Below, in pieces: positions 63,046-64,000 of a stretch of 64,000 nucleotides of DNA. Position 1 is the stretch's first letter; each line of letters starts with the position of its first letter. The translations under genes were made by a program, and so were the position numbers. Source of the DNA: an uncultured Eubacterium sp. (GTDB lineage Bacteria; Bacillota; Clostridia; Lachnospirales; Lachnospiraceae). The DNA is taken from the NCBI GenBank assembly GCA_947088865.1, contig CAMUHY010000018.1, forward strand, positions 1-64,000, read 5' to 3'. The notes beneath the pieces were generated by a model. The model did no database searches and was not told the DNA's origin. It saw only the letters and a program-made list of their open reading frames with translations.

Positions 63046-63321
63046 ATGAATTACCAAAAAGGATATGTTTATCATATTAAAGATGAATACTTTACAAAAG
63101 TTAATGAACCAAATCTTATGCAAAATAAGGAAAATGGTAATTACCGCCCAACTTTTTACTGCCTGCGTAACGAAAAAACAGCTTTACTTTGGCTAGTTCC
63201 ACTTAGCAGCCGTATAAAAAAATTCCAAACAATTTATGACAAACAAATAAAAAAATATGGGAATTGCCTAACTATTGTTATAGGAGAATACGACGGAAAA
63301 CCTGCTGCATCTGCTCAATAA
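63046..63321 (+). pseudogene. CptN/ToxN-like type III toxin, C-terminally truncated
   Basis: 91 residues starting MNYQKGYVYHIKDEYFTKVN, then LMQNKENGNYRPTFYCL and LWLVPLSSR, KYGNCLTIVIGEYDGKPAA. From memory this matches the CptIN endoribonuclease family of Lachnospiraceae, which are about 150-165 residues. It breaks off where those continue as a helical half: after GKPAA the frame reads SAQ and stops, with the following DNA belonging to the opposite-strand gene. SD GGAG. Probably inactive, leaving an orphan antitoxin. Confidence 0.75.
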
Positions 63322-63353
63322 TGCAGATACAGCTTCTAACTTTGCCTTTTCCT

Positions 63354-64000
63354 CTACAACTTCCCCCATTCCAACTCCAACAATTCCATTGTTCCTGTTC
63401 CTTGAAATACCAAAAATAAAGGATAAATTCCTGTAACTTCCATATGTATAGAACGGCATTGCCACACTTCTGGAGGCGTTGGTGCAATCTCAAAATAATA
63501 TTCTGATAAAGATTGCTTATTTTCCTTATCTATGTACATCTTATTTTCAGCTTCTATGCCATCAGTCATAACATATAATCGCCCTTTTGCAGTACCCCTA
63601 TATGTTATTGTTAATCTGCACTTTTTATCAAAAAGAAAATATTTATATCCTATTAAAGTTGTATGATGAATATTTGAAATAAAATATTGATTGCCGCAAT
63701 GCGTGATAAATGGCTTTATCACATCGCTTGCACCATTTCCATTATGCGGCATATTGCCATCAGTCAGGTTACATGCAATAACAGCAGGATATTTCCCCTC
63801 TGTTATTAATGCCCCGTCATTTAAACCGCAGGACGTCATCTCCACTTGCTTTATTGTGCCATCTTCTTTGATTGTAATTTTTTCTGCTGCCCCCTGTCTT
63901 GAATAACTTGTAAGATGTGTATTTTTGTGATAAAAAACATACCACTGCCCATTTACACATATAATACTTCCATGATTGGTGCCTGTGTTGGCAAGCCTAT
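63354..64000 (-). CDS. Glycoside hydrolase family 43-type enzyme, C-terminal part
   Basis: The frame is open to the window edge, so the N terminus is missing. The 215 visible residues include GTNHGSIICVNGQWYVFYHKN and TSYSRQG...VEMTSCGLN, typical of the last propeller blade of GH43 beta-xylosidases/arabinofuranosidases. A C-terminal beta-rich, probably carbohydrate-binding, domain follows (FLFDKKCRLTITYRGTAKGRLYV, IHMEVTGIYPLFLVF). Suggests use of plant hemicellulose. Confidence 0.82.
   Translation of the reverse strand, partial: RLANTGTNHGSIICVNGQWYVFYHKNTHLTSYSRQGAAEKITIKEDGTIKQVEMTSCGLNDGALITEGKYPAVIACNLTDGNMPHNGNGASDVIKPFITHCGNQYFISNIHHTTLIGYKYFLFDKKCRLTITYRGTAKGRLYVMTDGIEAENKMYIDKENKQSLSEYYFEIAPTPPEVWQCRSIHMEVTGIYPLFLVFQGTGTMELLELEWGKL

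Overview
This AT-rich window reads as the chromosome of a low-GC Gram-positive anaerobe of the class Clostridia, most likely family Lachnospiraceae. The basis is its SecA, PrfB, HPF, TsaBDE and RsiV homologues, its DUF4358, DHHW and DUF6483-like proteins, and its small gut-Clostridia toxin families. I cannot name a species.

Layout. From 18 kb down to 0.6 kb nearly everything lies on the minus strand in one housekeeping run: secA, prfB, cheW, malQ, an ACT-domain regulator with hom and lysC (aspartate pathway), tex, tsaE-tsaB-rimI, rnz, tsaD (tRNA t6A), ispD and a tRNA-Ser. From 18 to 24 kb on the plus strand lies an envelope locus. It holds an SGNH hydrolase, a DUF4358 lipoprotein, a SigV-like ECF sigma factor with its RsiV-like anti-sigma, an MBOAT acyltransferase and a DHHW protein, which together resemble a lysozyme-sensing O-acetylation module. 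After hpf and a DnaA-box cluster, 25 to 36 kb is accessory. It contains two acetyltransferases behind an apparent ribosome-controlled attenuator, a secreted cysteine protease with three paralogous membrane proteins (one broken), a serine hydrolase, a type I toxin-antitoxin locus, and an IS200/IS605 element with intact TnpB but wrecked TnpA. From 36 to 62 kb come dus, an ABC exporter pair, an ECF vitamin transporter subunit, a DHH phosphoesterase, a PocR-type hybrid histidine kinase with its response regulator, ddl plus a MurF-like ligase, MATE, the RNA-repair pair rtcB and kptA, and eno. The right end carries a type III (CptIN-like) toxin-antitoxin with pseudoknot RNA repeats and a truncated toxin, then the C-terminal part of a GH43 glycosidase.

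Most notable observation. Seven functionally unrelated genes (ispD, a membrane-anchored protein, rnz, the DHHW gene, the MurF-like gene, a MATE gene and rtcB) have near-identical leaders. Each has a hairpin of the form TTTGTGTC...GACACAAA whose loop is complementary to an 8-nt arm just upstream of the Shine-Dalgarno sequence. Both the stem and the loop-arm pairing show compensatory changes between copies. This points to a dispersed RNA element that folds as a pseudoknot next to the ribosome-binding site. Several long apparent N-termini (188-aa protein, MurF-like, RtcB) are artefacts of reading through this leader, and starts are corrected here. Two short genes not found by long-ORF searches are also annotated (a 27-aa holin-like toxin and a 41-aa protein), along with a 20-aa leader peptide.
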